From Candidatus Wolfebacteria bacterium GW2011_GWE2_44_13 (GTDB taxonomy: Bacteria > Patescibacteria > Paceibacteria > UBA6257 > UBA9933), in contig LCHW01000002.1 in assembly GCA_001000675.1 (NCBI GenBank), forward strand, positions 103,187-167,186: 64,000 bases of DNA. The letters are read 5' to 3'. Under the pieces are notes generated by a model. The model was not told the origin of the DNA. It saw only the letters and a program-made list of their open reading frames with translations, and searched no databases. Both the position numbers and the translations under genes were made by a program. The first letter of the stretch is position 1; each line of letters opens with the position of its first letter. Positions 13,623 to 23,489 of this stretch are shown in pieces.

Positions 13623-15752
13623 ATGAAGCGTATTAAATTTTTTTTACTAGCAGTTTTATTACTGGCAGCAACGGGACAATCCACGCAAGCTGCGACTACA
13701 GAGGAATTGCAAAATCAGCTTGCACAATTAATGGCACAACTGAGTGCATTGCAAGCACAAGTATCGACACCAAGCCAAGGATATGTGTTTGAGAGAAATC
13801 TTAAAATAGGTATGCGTGGTACCGACGTGCAAAAGTTGCAAGAGTTTTTAGTGGAGCAAAAATATTTGAAATTAACTAATACAACAACGTATTTTGGTAC
13901 ACAGACGAAGGCGGCGCTTATCGCGTGGCAAAAAGCAAAAAATATTTCTCCAGCAATAGGATTTTTCGGGCCGCTTACTCGGGCAAAGATGAATGCGCTA
14001 TTGGCTGCCGTAGTACCCGCTACACCATCATCCGCAATAATGACAGGCTCTTCTGTTGCAATTAAATTTGCGAGTACGGGGGTGCGAAGAGTAAATGTTT
14101 ATTTGTGTGATTTGCAAAATAATTGCAATACGGTTATCGCAGCAAATATCGCAGTGGTTTCAGGGGATAATACAGTTACGTGGGCAGTTCCTGCAAATAT
14201 TGTTGCAGGAGCATATAAAATAAAGGTAGAAGATGTTGCGAATTCGAGTTGGGTAGTATACGCGGAAGTGCCTTTAGTTAAGCCAGTTGCGACTGCAACG
14301 TCGACTCCTCCTGCAACACAGCCGACGATAGTTGCTATCTCGTTACAAACGCCAGTAGCGACGAAAGCGGGAGCATCGCTTGCTATTAAATTTGCAAATA
14401 ACAATGCAAAGAATGTGAGTATCTCGCTTTGCTCGGATAGCACGTATTGCGATGTAGTTGTTGCGTCGCGATACGCAGTTACCGATGGTGCTAATAGTGT
14501 TTCATGGACGATCCCAAGTGCCACACTTGCGAGGGAATATTTCGTTAGAATAAAGGATGCTGATGATGTGAATAGTGCCGAATTTAATAGTGGTCGGTTT
14601 GCTATTACAGCAGCTACCACCGTCGTACCGCCAACATCGGCAACATTTTCAGTACAAACGCCCGTGGCAACGAAAGCTGGTGAAGTGCTCTCAGTCGTAT
14701 TTACAAGCAGTAAAGCGCGAAACGCAAGCGTATCATTGTGCGTAGATGCGCAGAATTGTAGCATAGTGCTTGCGCCAAGAGTCTCCGTCGCATTCGGCAC
14801 AAATAACTTTAAGTGGACGATTCCAAGTACCACTCCTGCGAAACAGTACTTTATAAAGATAAAAGATGCCGACAATGTAAATGATCCTATTGGGGCAAGT
14901 GGGTTGTTTTCAATTACGTTATCAGGAGCGCCAACTTCAACAACGCCCATTGCAACAACCTCTTCAATAATTGAGGTGGATACACCCCTTGCTGCCTATG
15001 TTGGTAGCCCACTTAACATAAACTTTACGAGTGCAAATATACGAAATGTGAGTATTGTACTATGTTCCAATAGTGCGACGTGCGCCATAACAGCAGCTTC
15101 AAACTTTGCAGTGGTTGTTGACGGCTTCAATACATATGCATGGGCAGTTCCAACGACAACAAGTGTAGGTCAGTATTTTATAAAAATGAAAGATGTTAAT
15201 AGTGCGAGTGGCGAAGAGTTTTTGAGCGATGTCTTTACGATAGGGGCTGCCATACCAGTACCATCAATTACAATAACACAGCCAGCGAATGTAGTTGTAG
15301 AAGGAACGTTGATTGTGAAGTTTACTACAAGCAATATTGGTAGTGTGGATGTGTACCTTTGTCCAAGTAAGACCCAGTGCGGGAATGCAATAGAAAATGG
15401 GCTTCCTACTACGGATGGGGTTAATACATTTAAATGGGTAGTCCCAACATCAACAACCCCAGGGGCATATTATATAAAAGTGGCTAAAGCAGGAAGTGTA
15501 ACTGCGTATACGTTAACAGCAAACACATTTTCAATTGTGGCAGCTCCAGTGGCACGCGTATGTCGTGATGTGAGTGGACTAAGTGAATTATATACAGTGT
15601 GTGACGAATCAGAGGAAGCAGTTTCGGGGCGGTGCGTTCTTTCAAAGGCCCCGTATAGAAGCTTCCCTGGAATTCCTACAATATATGAGAATGGAATGGG
15701 TATTATTTGTGGCCAATCGGTGGTATGGGTCGAGCTTCGATGTTGTAAATAA
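13623..15752 (+). CDS. Secreted peptidoglycan-binding protein with Ig-like repeats
   Basis: A 709-residue surface protein. It has a signal peptide (MKRIKFFLLAVLLLAATGQSTQA), a short coiled coil, and a peptidoglycan-binding domain type 1 (about residues 53-125: LKIGMRGTDVQKLQEFL... FGPLTRAKMN). Then come five beta-sandwich repeats of about 105 residues with the pattern VKFxSxxxRNVSxxLC...C....V.FGxNxxxWxVPxxxxxxxYFIKIKDADxxN, each with a conserved Cys pair. A Cys-rich C-terminus follows. It is probably bound to the cell wall and extends outward. An upstream in-frame ATG (13560) would destroy the signal peptide and is not used. Confidence 0.85.
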   Translation: MKRIKFFLLAVLLLAATGQSTQAATTEELQNQLAQLMAQLSALQAQVSTPSQGYVFERNLKIGMRGTDVQKLQEFLVEQKYLKLTNTTTYFGTQTKAALIAWQKAKNISPAIGFFGPLTRAKMNALLAAVVPATPSSAIMTGSSVAIKFASTGVRRVNVYLCDLQNNCNTVIAANIAVVSGDNTVTWAVPANIVAGAYKIKVEDVANSSWVVYAEVPLVKPVATATSTPPATQPTIVAISLQTPVATKAGASLAIKFANNNAKNVSISLCSDSTYCDVVVASRYAVTDGANSVSWTIPSATLAREYFVRIKDADDVNSAEFNSGRFAITAATTVVPPTSATFSVQTPVATKAGEVLSVVFTSSKARNASVSLCVDAQNCSIVLAPRVSVAFGTNNFKWTIPSTTPAKQYFIKIKDADNVNDPIGASGLFSITLSGAPTSTTPIATTSSIIEVDTPLAAYVGSPLNINFTSANIRNVSIVLCSNSATCAITAASNFAVVVDGFNTYAWAVPTTTSVGQYFIKMKDVNSASGEEFLSDVFTIGAAIPVPSITITQPANVVVEGTLIVKFTTSNIGSVDVYLCPSKTQCGNAIENGLPTTDGVNTFKWVVPTSTTPGAYYIKVAKAGSVTAYTLTANTFSIVAAPVARVCRDVSGLSELYTVCDESEEAVSGRCVLSKAPYRSFPGIPTIYENGMGIICGQSVVWVELRCCK

Positions 15753-15761
15753 AATACATAA

Positions 15762-15793
15762 AAATCCGTACGCCTTGGGCGTACGGATTTTTT
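15762..15793. terminator. Bidirectional terminator between surface protein and polA
   Basis: A 13-bp stem (15762-15774 with 15778-15790) with T runs on both strands, between convergent genes. Confidence 0.85.
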
Positions 15794-15820
15794 GCGCTCG
15801 CTATCGAGCCGGTGCGCTTT

Positions 15821-17971
15821 TTACAATTCTCCCCAATTGTCGCCAATTTCCAAATTCACCGTTAAGGGAACGTTAAGTGTATAGATAGATTCCATAATAT
15901 CTTTAATTTCCGTAACAGTAGCTAGTAATCGATCGGTATCTTTAATTTCAAAAACAAGTTCATCGTGAATAGTAAGCAGCATCTTCACATCCGTACCCCA
16001 GATGCCCTTGCTAGAAAAATGTTCCTTAACTTTTACCATAGCAGATTTTATGATATCCGCGGCAACGCTTTGAATAGGAAAATTGATTGCCATACGCTCA
16101 GCCTCAGACTGAAGCATTTTATTGAACGACATAATTTCAGGAAGTGGGCGCATGCGTCCATTGATGTTTTCGACAAATCCTTGCGTGCGCACGGTCGCGA
16201 GTATCGTCTCTTGCCATTGCTTAATAGTAGAAAAGTCTGAAAAGTATTCATCGATAAATAACTTTGCTTCCTTAGGGGTAAGGCCACTTTGTTGTGCGAG
16301 TGCACGAGCGCCCATACCGTAGATCACGCCAAAGTTAAGTGTCTTGGCCACCTTGCGCATTACTGGAGTAACTTCTTCAAGGGAAACGTTATAAATTTTG
16401 CTCGCAGTGATTTGGTGAATATCCGCATTACTCTTGAATGCGCGTAACATTTCAGGATCTTCAGTAAGAGAAGCGAGAATGCGTAATTCGATTTGCGAGT
16501 AGTCGAGTGAAACAAGCTTATAGCCAGAGGAGGCGACGAATATTTCTCGTATCGATGGCGGAATATTTTGCAAGTTTGGATGCTCGCAGGTGATGCGTCC
16601 AGTTGCTGCCTTGAGCTGTACAAATGTCGGATGAATGCGAGTATCTAATTCGCTCATGCGTTTGATCGGCTCAAGATACGTAGACTTTAATTTAAAAAGT
16701 TCACGATACTTAAGAATAAGATCAATAAATGGAACCGTAGAGCGAAATTGCTCAATTTTATCAATATTTGTCGACTTAATTTTAAGCTTGTACGTAGTCT
16801 TAAGTATTTCAAGAAGCTGCTTTGGAGAATTCGGATTAAAGACATGTCCTGCTTCTCGATACAACTCTTTCACAAGCGCATCAATATCGCGATCAAGAAT
16901 AACTTCCTTTTCGGCAAGGCGCGTTCGATCGATCATGATGCCATATTGGTTCATTTCTTCGAGAATAGAAACGAGCGGGAGTTCAACATCATCGAGGAGT
17001 TGTTGCGAAAGGGTTGGCTGCGAAGTGAGAGAAAAAAGTTGCCCTTGGTTTTCTTGTGCTTTTTGTCGTGCAACACGAATTTCATTTTCCGCAGGAACGA
17101 GCCGTTTAAGAATACTCGTAAAGCCCATGTCTTTGAGGTAGGGGATAACGGTTTCAGTAGGAAACGCAGTGTAGGCAATTTCAGAAATAGATTGGATACC
17201 AATCGGTGCATCGCGACGAATAGTGGCGAGCGTTTTTGAAAGCAAGGCAATTTCTTCGTGTTCAATAAGCTTCTTATAGGAAAGCATCTTCTTTCCTGCG
17301 TCATCGGAAACCTTAATAGTCGCAAAAAAGTTTTCTAGTGAACCAAACTCTTGAATGATACCGCTTGCAGTCTTTGGGCCAACGCCGCGAACACCAGAAA
17401 TATTGTCCGATGCATCGCCAACAAGGCCTTTGTAATCGGCTAGTTGCGAAGGAGAAATGCCATAACGAGCAACTACAGCAGTCTCGTCGTACGTAATCGT
17501 TTCAGAGATACCCTGTTTAAGTGTTTCAACAACTACTTTATTTCCTTCGACGAGTTGTAGTGCGTCAAGATCGCCCGTAAGAACAACAACCTGCACATCT
17601 TTTTCGCCTTTAAATTGTTCTGCGGCTGTGCCAATTAAATCATCACCTTCGAATCCAGGAATTTCGTAGGTCTTTACGCCGAAGACATCAAATAAGTGGT
17701 GCGCCTCGATAATTTGGGAAATAAGCTCGTCGGGAGCTTTCGGGCGATGTGCTTTATACTCCGCATACATTTCCTTGCGGAAGGTCGGCTCAGGGCGGTC
17801 AAAAAAAGCAACGGCATATTCAGGATGTTCTTCCTTGAATATCTTAATAAGAACGTTGGTTAGACCATAGAGCGCTCCACTTGGGCGTCCATCAGGAGTA
17901 GTTAAGTTCGGAATTGCATGAAATGCGCGATGAATAAGTGCATTTGCATCAATAAGCAGAAGTTTCTTCAT
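15821..17971 (-). CDS. polA: DNA polymerase I without proofreading domain
   Basis: Family A DNA polymerase for gap filling and primer removal, 716 residues. The 5'-nuclease (about 1-290) shows LLIDANALIHRAFHA, GDASDNISGVRGVGPKTA and acidic clusters. The polymerase shows motif A DYSQIELR (490-497), motif B R539-xxx-K543-xxx-F547 with YG, and motif C HDE (669-671). Between residues about 300 and 330 there is only a short linker where E. coli Pol I has its 3'-5' exonuclease fold of about 200 residues, so no proofreading is expected. Phe547 is the dNTP-selecting form. Confidence 0.95.
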   Translation of the reverse strand: MKKLLLIDANALIHRAFHAIPNLTTPDGRPSGALYGLTNVLIKIFKEEHPEYAVAFFDRPEPTFRKEMYAEYKAHRPKAPDELISQIIEAHHLFDVFGVKTYEIPGFEGDDLIGTAAEQFKGEKDVQVVVLTGDLDALQLVEGNKVVVETLKQGISETITYDETAVVARYGISPSQLADYKGLVGDASDNISGVRGVGPKTASGIIQEFGSLENFFATIKVSDDAGKKMLSYKKLIEHEEIALLSKTLATIRRDAPIGIQSISEIAYTAFPTETVIPYLKDMGFTSILKRLVPAENEIRVARQKAQENQGQLFSLTSQPTLSQQLLDDVELPLVSILEEMNQYGIMIDRTRLAEKEVILDRDIDALVKELYREAGHVFNPNSPKQLLEILKTTYKLKIKSTNIDKIEQFRSTVPFIDLILKYRELFKLKSTYLEPIKRMSELDTRIHPTFVQLKAATGRITCEHPNLQNIPPSIREIFVASSGYKLVSLDYSQIELRILASLTEDPEMLRAFKSNADIHQITASKIYNVSLEEVTPVMRKVAKTLNFGVIYGMGARALAQQSGLTPKEAKLFIDEYFSDFSTIKQWQETILATVRTQGFVENINGRMRPLPEIMSFNKMLQSEAERMAINFPIQSVAADIIKSAMVKVKEHFSSKGIWGTDVKMLLTIHDELVFEIKDTDRLLATVTEIKDIMESIYTLNVPLTVNLEIGDNWGEL

Positions 17972-18040
17972 AAAAGAAGTATACCATATTTATCGAGAGC
18001 AATTATCTGTTTTGTGATTGTGTGATACAATAGTTATATT

Positions 18041-19954
18041 ATGAAATCAACGCGCGGTTTCTCATTACTCGAAACATTACTTTATATCGCTATCTTCGCC
18101 ATCGTAGGGGGATCACTTTTCGGAATTCTTACAAACGTAGTGCGTGTTTCTACGACACAAGTATCCAACGATGAAGTTACGAGCCAATTACAATTCGCAA
18201 TGGAAACAGTCACACGATTAGTGCGTGAATCATCTGCAATTGAAATTGCAACCACAACCGCAACAACCACGTTAAAGTTGCGCATGGCTAATCCATTAAA
18301 AGACCCAACTTGCATCAGCTTGTCAGGAGGCGTGTTAAAGCTTGCAGAAGGGCCCGATGCATTTCAGGCACAAAATTGTACTGCCGCGACAACTAACATA
18401 ACGACAGATAACATTGTTGTGGACACTGCATTTTTCAAACGCATTGAATTCCCGGGCGGACACGACCAGGTTGCTGTTGATTTACAGTTTTCTAATTTAG
18501 GGACAGGAGCGGGAAAGATATCTCGCGCATTGCGTTCGGGTATTTCACGTGTTTCTGCAGCAACGTTCGATTCCGACTTATTGCCAAGCACGGACAATAA
18601 TTATGAAATCGGATTTTCTGGTACAAAACGCTGGAAGAATATTTCTGTTTCAAATGTTCTAAATCTCGGCGTCATTGCAAGCGACCCAAGCGGAATTGAT
18701 GGGTCTGTGTACTACAACTCAACGAGCAAGACCTTTCGTGGTAAGGCGAACGGCGCATGGAGCGACCTAGGTTCTTCGCTGTGGATTTCTTCGGGCACAA
18801 ATATGTATTCCAATGTGACGGGTAATACGGGGGTTGGGACGCTGGCGCCGGCGTATAAATTTGATGTTACCGGAGACGTTCGTTTGGATGGAAATATCGG
18901 CATAGCAAGTTCAACACCAAGCACTACAAGAGCAATAAACATCGGCAAGACATATAGTGACACAACGGGGTATGGAATATACAACGCAACAACGATAACA
19001 GGAGCGCTAACAGCCGCAAGGAGTGGCTATGGAATGTATAACATACTTACTAGTACTGCCGACAATACTGCATTTGCAAACACCTTGTATGGAACATATA
19101 GCTTGGTAAGTAACTCGAGCGGAACGGGTTATAACACGGGCTATGGTTCGTATAACAGGATAAATAATAATGATACAACGCTCACGAACGCAAGCTCCTA
19201 CGGAGGGTATGACTATGTAAGCAATGCATCAACTGGCATTCTTACGAATGCGTACGGCAACAATGGGCTTGTGGTTAATGAAACAACGGGAAGTATAGGA
19301 ACAGCTCGCGGAGTGTATGGGTATGTGCGAAACGACCAAGGGACAATAACAACGGCTCGGGCCGTGGACGGGACGGTTTCGCAAAGCGTGGCGGGGGGTA
19401 CGATAACAACCGGCGTTGGGGGCTATTTTGACGTGAATCTTACAGCGGGCACACTTACGACTGGCTATGGCGTTTACATTGCGAGCATTGCGGGAACAAC
19501 GAACTACGGCATATATCAGTCCGACAGTACGAATAAGAATTATTTTGCGGGCAACGTCGGTATAGGAACAACAGCGCCAGGGCAAAAGTTATCAGTTGCG
19601 GGGACGGTTGAGTCAACTTCGGGAGGGTTTAAGTTTCCCGATGGGACAACACAAACGAAGGCGATAGAGCGTTCTGTGGTATGCCCGTTCTCGACGGCCA
19701 ATAGTTGTAATTTTCAGCCGAATGAAGGGGTATATTATTTAGCACTTAAGAAGACTGGGCTTTCATATATATGCACAATGAAAAGAGTGGACTATCTTGA
19801 AATGATCAACTTTAATGCATGTGCCGGATATGATTGGAGGTATAATCAAGATGTCGCAAAGCTACAACTATCTTCAGACAATGGATCCTCGTGGTCTAAT
19901 GCGGGAGTAACATGGGAGTGGGCGATATATTATGAGCCATATGATTTTCTATAA
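18041..19954 (+). CDS. Prepilin-anchored fibre-like surface protein
   Basis: A 637-residue protein. The N-terminus is a type IV prepilin: cleavage Gly6/Phe7, Glu11 at +5 and hydrophobic LLETLLYIAIFAIVGGSLFGIL. The pilin-like part extends to about residue 190. Beyond it the protein is low-complexity and rich in Gly, Thr, Asn and Tyr. It carries phage-tail-fibre motifs such as NVGIGTTAPGQKLSVAGTV and FPDGTTQTKA, and turn repeats YGxYxxxxxxTG. A small Cys-containing C-terminal domain ends it (CPFSTANSCNF, CTMKRV). Probably exported by the type IV pilus machinery and displayed as a fibre. It is divergent from polA. Confidence 0.8.
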   Translation: MKSTRGFSLLETLLYIAIFAIVGGSLFGILTNVVRVSTTQVSNDEVTSQLQFAMETVTRLVRESSAIEIATTTATTTLKLRMANPLKDPTCISLSGGVLKLAEGPDAFQAQNCTAATTNITTDNIVVDTAFFKRIEFPGGHDQVAVDLQFSNLGTGAGKISRALRSGISRVSAATFDSDLLPSTDNNYEIGFSGTKRWKNISVSNVLNLGVIASDPSGIDGSVYYNSTSKTFRGKANGAWSDLGSSLWISSGTNMYSNVTGNTGVGTLAPAYKFDVTGDVRLDGNIGIASSTPSTTRAINIGKTYSDTTGYGIYNATTITGALTAARSGYGMYNILTSTADNTAFANTLYGTYSLVSNSSGTGYNTGYGSYNRINNNDTTLTNASSYGGYDYVSNASTGILTNAYGNNGLVVNETTGSIGTARGVYGYVRNDQGTITTARAVDGTVSQSVAGGTITTGVGGYFDVNLTAGTLTTGYGVYIASIAGTTNYGIYQSDSTNKNYFAGNVGIGTTAPGQKLSVAGTVESTSGGFKFPDGTTQTKAIERSVVCPFSTANSCNFQPNEGVYYLALKKTGLSYICTMKRVDYLEMINFNACAGYDWRYNQDVAKLQLSSDNGSSWSNAGVTWEWAIYYEPYDFL

Positions 19955-19990
19955 ATAGAAAGACAACGCGCGAGGAATTTCTAAAAATAC

Positions 19991-20024
19991 AAAACCGCAT
20001 GCATTTTGCATGCGGTTTTGATAT
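19991..20024 (+). terminator. Terminator before eno
   Basis: A 13-bp stem (19991-20003 with 20007-20019) of AAAACCGCATGCA type and TTTT. Confidence 0.8.
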
Positions 20025-20060
20025 AATGGAGGAAAAGCGGGAATACCGCATATCACCTAT

Positions 20061-21290
20061 ATGAAGATACACGATATCATAATCAACATAATAAAGGATT
20101 CTCGAGGGCAAGATACGCTTGAAGCGACCATGTCTTGGGATAATAACGGGCAAAGTATGTCCGCAAGTGCGAGTGCTCCGAGTGGAAAGAGCACAGGATC
20201 ACATGAAGCGTTTGTACTTGAGCCAGCCAAGGCGCAGGGAATGTTTGCAAGTATTAAGCAGGATGTGCTTGCTAAAGAATTTGCAGATCAAAAAGAATTT
20301 GATGAGTTCTTGATTACACTCGACGGAACAGAAAACAAGAGCCGCCTTGGAGGTAATCTTATTCTGGTGTTGTCGTTGGCGTTTGCGCATATAAAGGCAC
20401 AGCAGGAAGGAAAGGAACTGTTTCGTTATATCCGCGATATTAGCGGGTTGGAAATAGTAGGAACGCGCATGGTGCGCTATCCAATCTTCAATGTTATTAA
20501 TGGGGGAGCACATGCAAACAATAAGCTCGACTTTCAAGAGTTTCAGGTTATTCCGATGGTGGAGAGTTTTGCAGAGGCGCTACGGATAGGAAAAGAATTT
20601 TATGAAAAGTTAGGTGAAGCAATCCGGCAGAAATTTGGTGCAGAGAATGTCACGCTCGGAGACGAAGCAGGATATTCAGCACCGTTTGAAAGCAACGAAG
20701 AAGCAATTGCATTGATGAAGTCGGTAATCGCGGCAAATAATTACCCATTGCGCATTGGTCTTGATGTTGCAGCGACTGGATTTTTCCAAGACGGAGGATA
20801 TATGGTAGAAGGAAAGCGCATTTCGGCACAGGAGCTATTGGGCATGCACTACGACCTAATATTCCGCTATAATATTCTGTCACTCGAAGATCCGTTTGAA
20901 GAGGAAGCATTTGGAGATTTTAAGACACTGTATACACGCATAAACCAAGGCAATTTGGACGCGATGCTTATAACAGATGATCTCACGACTACAAATCATA
21001 CACGGCTTGAGCGGGCTATTACCGAACAGGTTGGAAACACAATCCTAATCAAGTTGAACCAAATTGGTTCGTTAACCGAAACGTTGCGGGTTATCCGCAT
21101 GGCATATAGCAACAACTGGAAAGTTGTTGTTTCTCATCGCAGCGGAGAAACAATGGACGACTTCATCGCAGACCTTGCGGTGGCTGTGGGTGCATGGGGC
21201 TTGAAGTCGGGCGCACCAGGCAAGCCAGAGCGTCTTGTAAAATACGATCGCGTTATCGCAATCGAAGAAATGATTAAGCAGGGAAAGTAA
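20061..21290 (+). CDS. eno: Enolase, divergent
   Basis: Converts 2-phosphoglycerate to phosphoenolpyruvate in glycolysis; cytosolic, 409 residues (about 20 short). Landmarks in order are FNVINGGAHANN, GDEAGYSAPF with Glu202, GLDVAATGFF, SLEDPF, ITDDL, LIKLNQIGSLTETL with the catalytic Lys, VVSHRSGET and KSGAPGKPERLVKYDR with the second Lys. Two blocks depart from the bacterial consensus: SRGNPTVE reads SRGQDTLE, and GDEGGFAP reads GDEAGYSAP. All metal and catalytic residues that can be aligned are present. It is flanked by two fibre-type surface genes and followed by gpmI on the other strand, giving neighbouring glycolytic steps. Confidence 0.93.
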   Translation: MKIHDIIINIIKDSRGQDTLEATMSWDNNGQSMSASASAPSGKSTGSHEAFVLEPAKAQGMFASIKQDVLAKEFADQKEFDEFLITLDGTENKSRLGGNLILVLSLAFAHIKAQQEGKELFRYIRDISGLEIVGTRMVRYPIFNVINGGAHANNKLDFQEFQVIPMVESFAEALRIGKEFYEKLGEAIRQKFGAENVTLGDEAGYSAPFESNEEAIALMKSVIAANNYPLRIGLDVAATGFFQDGGYMVEGKRISAQELLGMHYDLIFRYNILSLEDPFEEEAFGDFKTLYTRINQGNLDAMLITDDLTTTNHTRLERAITEQVGNTILIKLNQIGSLTETLRVIRMAYSNNWKVVVSHRSGETMDDFIADLAVAVGAWGLKSGAPGKPERLVKYDRVIAIEEMIKQGK

Positions 21291-21302
21291 AAGTAATTTA
21301 AA

Positions 21303-21335
21303 ATAGCCCGTCAGCATGCTGACGGGCTATTTTTA
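21303..21335 (+). terminator. Terminator after eno
   Basis: A 13-bp perfect stem (21303-21315 with 21318-21330) followed by a T run. Confidence 0.85.
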
Positions 21336-21354
21336 TTGTGATATACTTATACAC

Positions 21355-23442
21355 ATGAATACCCGCACAAGAAAGATTGTATATACATCGACTGGTATTG
21401 TAATAATAGTAGTAGGAGTTGTCGTTACACAACAAGGGTTTGCATGGACAAATCCAGCGAGCAACCCACCACTCGGGACGAACACCATAAACATTTCAGG
21501 AAGTAAAGTTGGGATAGGAACAACAAATCCATTCGGAGTATTTGAATCGTTTACAAATCTCGATATCCCGGCTGTTCGAGGTAATAGCACGGGTGCTTCG
21601 GGCGTGGGGGTAAATGGAGAGAGTACGGCATCCGGAGCGGGAGCGGGCGTTTCGGCAAAGGGATGGAGGGGTGTATATGCGGAGTCAACTGATTTAGTTA
21701 ATGGATGGGCAGGATATTTTCTCGGGAGGGGATATTTTAGTGGCAACGTCGGCGTTGGAACGGCAACACTTGATACAAACTATCGCATTACAACGAGCGG
21801 GGGAGGTGTAAAAGCAGGGAACAGTAGTGCAACCCAACCAGCAGGGTATTTTAGTAACGCGGGAGGAGGTCCTGCTATTACTGTGGGAACAGGGGGTATT
21901 ACACTAGGCGGAGTAAACCAAACCGCATGGCCAGTGAGTGCGAGTCAGTGGACGACTTCAGGAGATGATATCTACAAAGCAAATATAGGGAACGTTGGAA
22001 TCGGAAAAACAAACCCACAAAATGCCCTGCATATTTTCACAACGTTACCTGCGGGAGGTCTTGATATTGACGGGACCGCATCTAATTCTATTGTTCGATT
22101 TAAGAACAACGGGACATCAAAGGCGTTTGTTGGCATTGCTAATAGCGCGGGGGCTATTATAAATGGTTCTACTGCTAATGATACCGCAATTAGATTTGAT
22201 GGTGGTAATTTATTATTTGGATATGGAGCAACTGAAGTGGCACGCATAACATCAGGGGGTGATATGGGAATTGGAACGACAGCACCCGAAGCAAAATTGC
22301 ATGTCGCGGGGAATATTGTTGTAAACGGAGTAAATATCGGAACAGGGAGTGGTAATATTTCTTCAAACACTGCCGTAGGACTCTATAGCTTATTTGCGAA
22401 CAGTGGTGGCTATAGTAATAGTGCATTTGGATCGTCTGCTCTGTTTTCCAATACGTCGGGTATGTATAATACCGCGCTTGGAGGAGGTGCGTTATATTCA
22501 AACACCACGGGAGGTTATAATACTGCAGTTGGACCAGATACTCTTCGTTTTAATACAACAGGAACATACAATACTGGAGTTGGTTTGGAAGTACTCACGA
22601 GCAATACAATTGGCACGGATAATACTGCGATTGGATCGCGTACGCTTCTTTTAAATACTTCCGGAAACCTAAATACCGCGGTTGGTTCAAGAGCACTCTA
22701 TGCTAATACAGGGAGCTGGAACACCGCGGTCGGTGGGTACGCTTTGGACTCGAATACTACGGGTAATTATAATGTTGCGAGCGGATATAATGCACTTACT
22801 GCGAATACATTAGGCAGCTTAAATACGGCAGTTGGTCCTGGTGCATTGCAATCTAGCATGACTGGGTTAAGTAATACTGCGATTGGACAGAACTCAAATT
22901 CAAGCAATACTACGGGGTCATATAACGTTTCACTTGGCGCAAGTTCACTTATGTCCAATAGTACCGGATCCAATAATACCGCAGTTGGTTATTTGGCAAA
23001 CGTGGCGTCTGGTGCTCTTACGAATGCAACGGCAATTGGTTACAATGCAATCGTTAACGCAAGTAATAAAGTTCGCATTGGTGGTACGGCAGTAACAGTT
23101 ATCGAGGGCCAAGTGGGTTGGTCTATTGGCTCGGATATTCGCCTAAAGCACGACGTCGTAGATAGCGACCTCGGACTAGGATTTATCAATAAATTGCGTC
23201 CCGTTTCCTATAAGTTAAATAATGGAGACGGCGGATTAAACTACGGATTTATTGCGCAAGAAGTTGAGGCTGCAGTAGGAAAGAAAACGAATATTGTCAT
23301 GACAGACAATACTCCTGAGATGATGAAGACAATGCGCTACACAGACTTGATTGCCCCAATGGTAAAAGCAATTCAGGAACAGCAATTGCAAATAAAAGAG
23401 CAAAAAGAGCGAATAGAAAAACTCGAAGCGCTCATAAAATAA
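21355..23442 (+). CDS. Secreted trimeric-fibre-like protein with S74 self-cleaving domain
   Basis: A 695-residue protein. The N-terminal hydrophobic segment (YTSTGIVIIVVGVVVTQQGFA) is a signal or anchor. The middle has tail-fibre motifs (VGIGTTNP, MGIGTTAPEAKLHVAG). Residues about 340-550 form twelve or so 17-residue repeats of the NTAVGxxALxxNTTGxY type, as in YadA-like heads. The C-terminus is a peptidase S74 intramolecular chaperone: SDIRLK with Ser593 as the likely nucleophile, then RPVSYKLN, YGFIAQEVE and a coiled-coil tail. Such domains fold trimeric fibres and then cut themselves off. ATG 21355 follows the eno terminator directly. Confidence 0.88.
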   Translation: MNTRTRKIVYTSTGIVIIVVGVVVTQQGFAWTNPASNPPLGTNTINISGSKVGIGTTNPFGVFESFTNLDIPAVRGNSTGASGVGVNGESTASGAGAGVSAKGWRGVYAESTDLVNGWAGYFLGRGYFSGNVGVGTATLDTNYRITTSGGGVKAGNSSATQPAGYFSNAGGGPAITVGTGGITLGGVNQTAWPVSASQWTTSGDDIYKANIGNVGIGKTNPQNALHIFTTLPAGGLDIDGTASNSIVRFKNNGTSKAFVGIANSAGAIINGSTANDTAIRFDGGNLLFGYGATEVARITSGGDMGIGTTAPEAKLHVAGNIVVNGVNIGTGSGNISSNTAVGLYSLFANSGGYSNSAFGSSALFSNTSGMYNTALGGGALYSNTTGGYNTAVGPDTLRFNTTGTYNTGVGLEVLTSNTIGTDNTAIGSRTLLLNTSGNLNTAVGSRALYANTGSWNTAVGGYALDSNTTGNYNVASGYNALTANTLGSLNTAVGPGALQSSMTGLSNTAIGQNSNSSNTTGSYNVSLGASSLMSNSTGSNNTAVGYLANVASGALTNATAIGYNAIVNASNKVRIGGTAVTVIEGQVGWSIGSDIRLKHDVVDSDLGLGFINKLRPVSYKLNNGDGGLNYGFIAQEVEAAVGKKTNIVMTDNTPEMMKTMRYTDLIAPMVKAIQEQQLQIKEQKERIEKLEALIK
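22370..23005 (+). repeat. About twelve tandem 51-bp coding repeats
   Basis: Within the S74 protein. The unit encodes a 17-residue N-T-A-V-G head repeat. Copies are diverged at the DNA level but keep phase. Confidence 0.8.
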
Positions 23443-23447
23443 CATTA

Positions 23448-23482
23448 AAATACCGTCAGCCTTGGGCTGACGGTATTTTTTA
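23448..23482. terminator. Bidirectional terminator between S74 protein and gpmI
   Basis: A 14-bp stem (23448-23461 with 23465-23478) with T runs on both strands. Confidence 0.85.
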
Positions 23483-23489
23483 TGTGCAT

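Noticed and set aside
14099..14950. A 283-codon minus-strand frame inside the peptidoglycan-binding surface gene
   Set aside because: It mirrors the repeats of the plus-strand gene; no start signal or recognisable domain.
22370..23005. Tandem 51-bp repeats considered as a CRISPR or minisatellite array
   Set aside because: The repeats are diverged and in frame within a coding gene, with no spacers; they encode protein head repeats.
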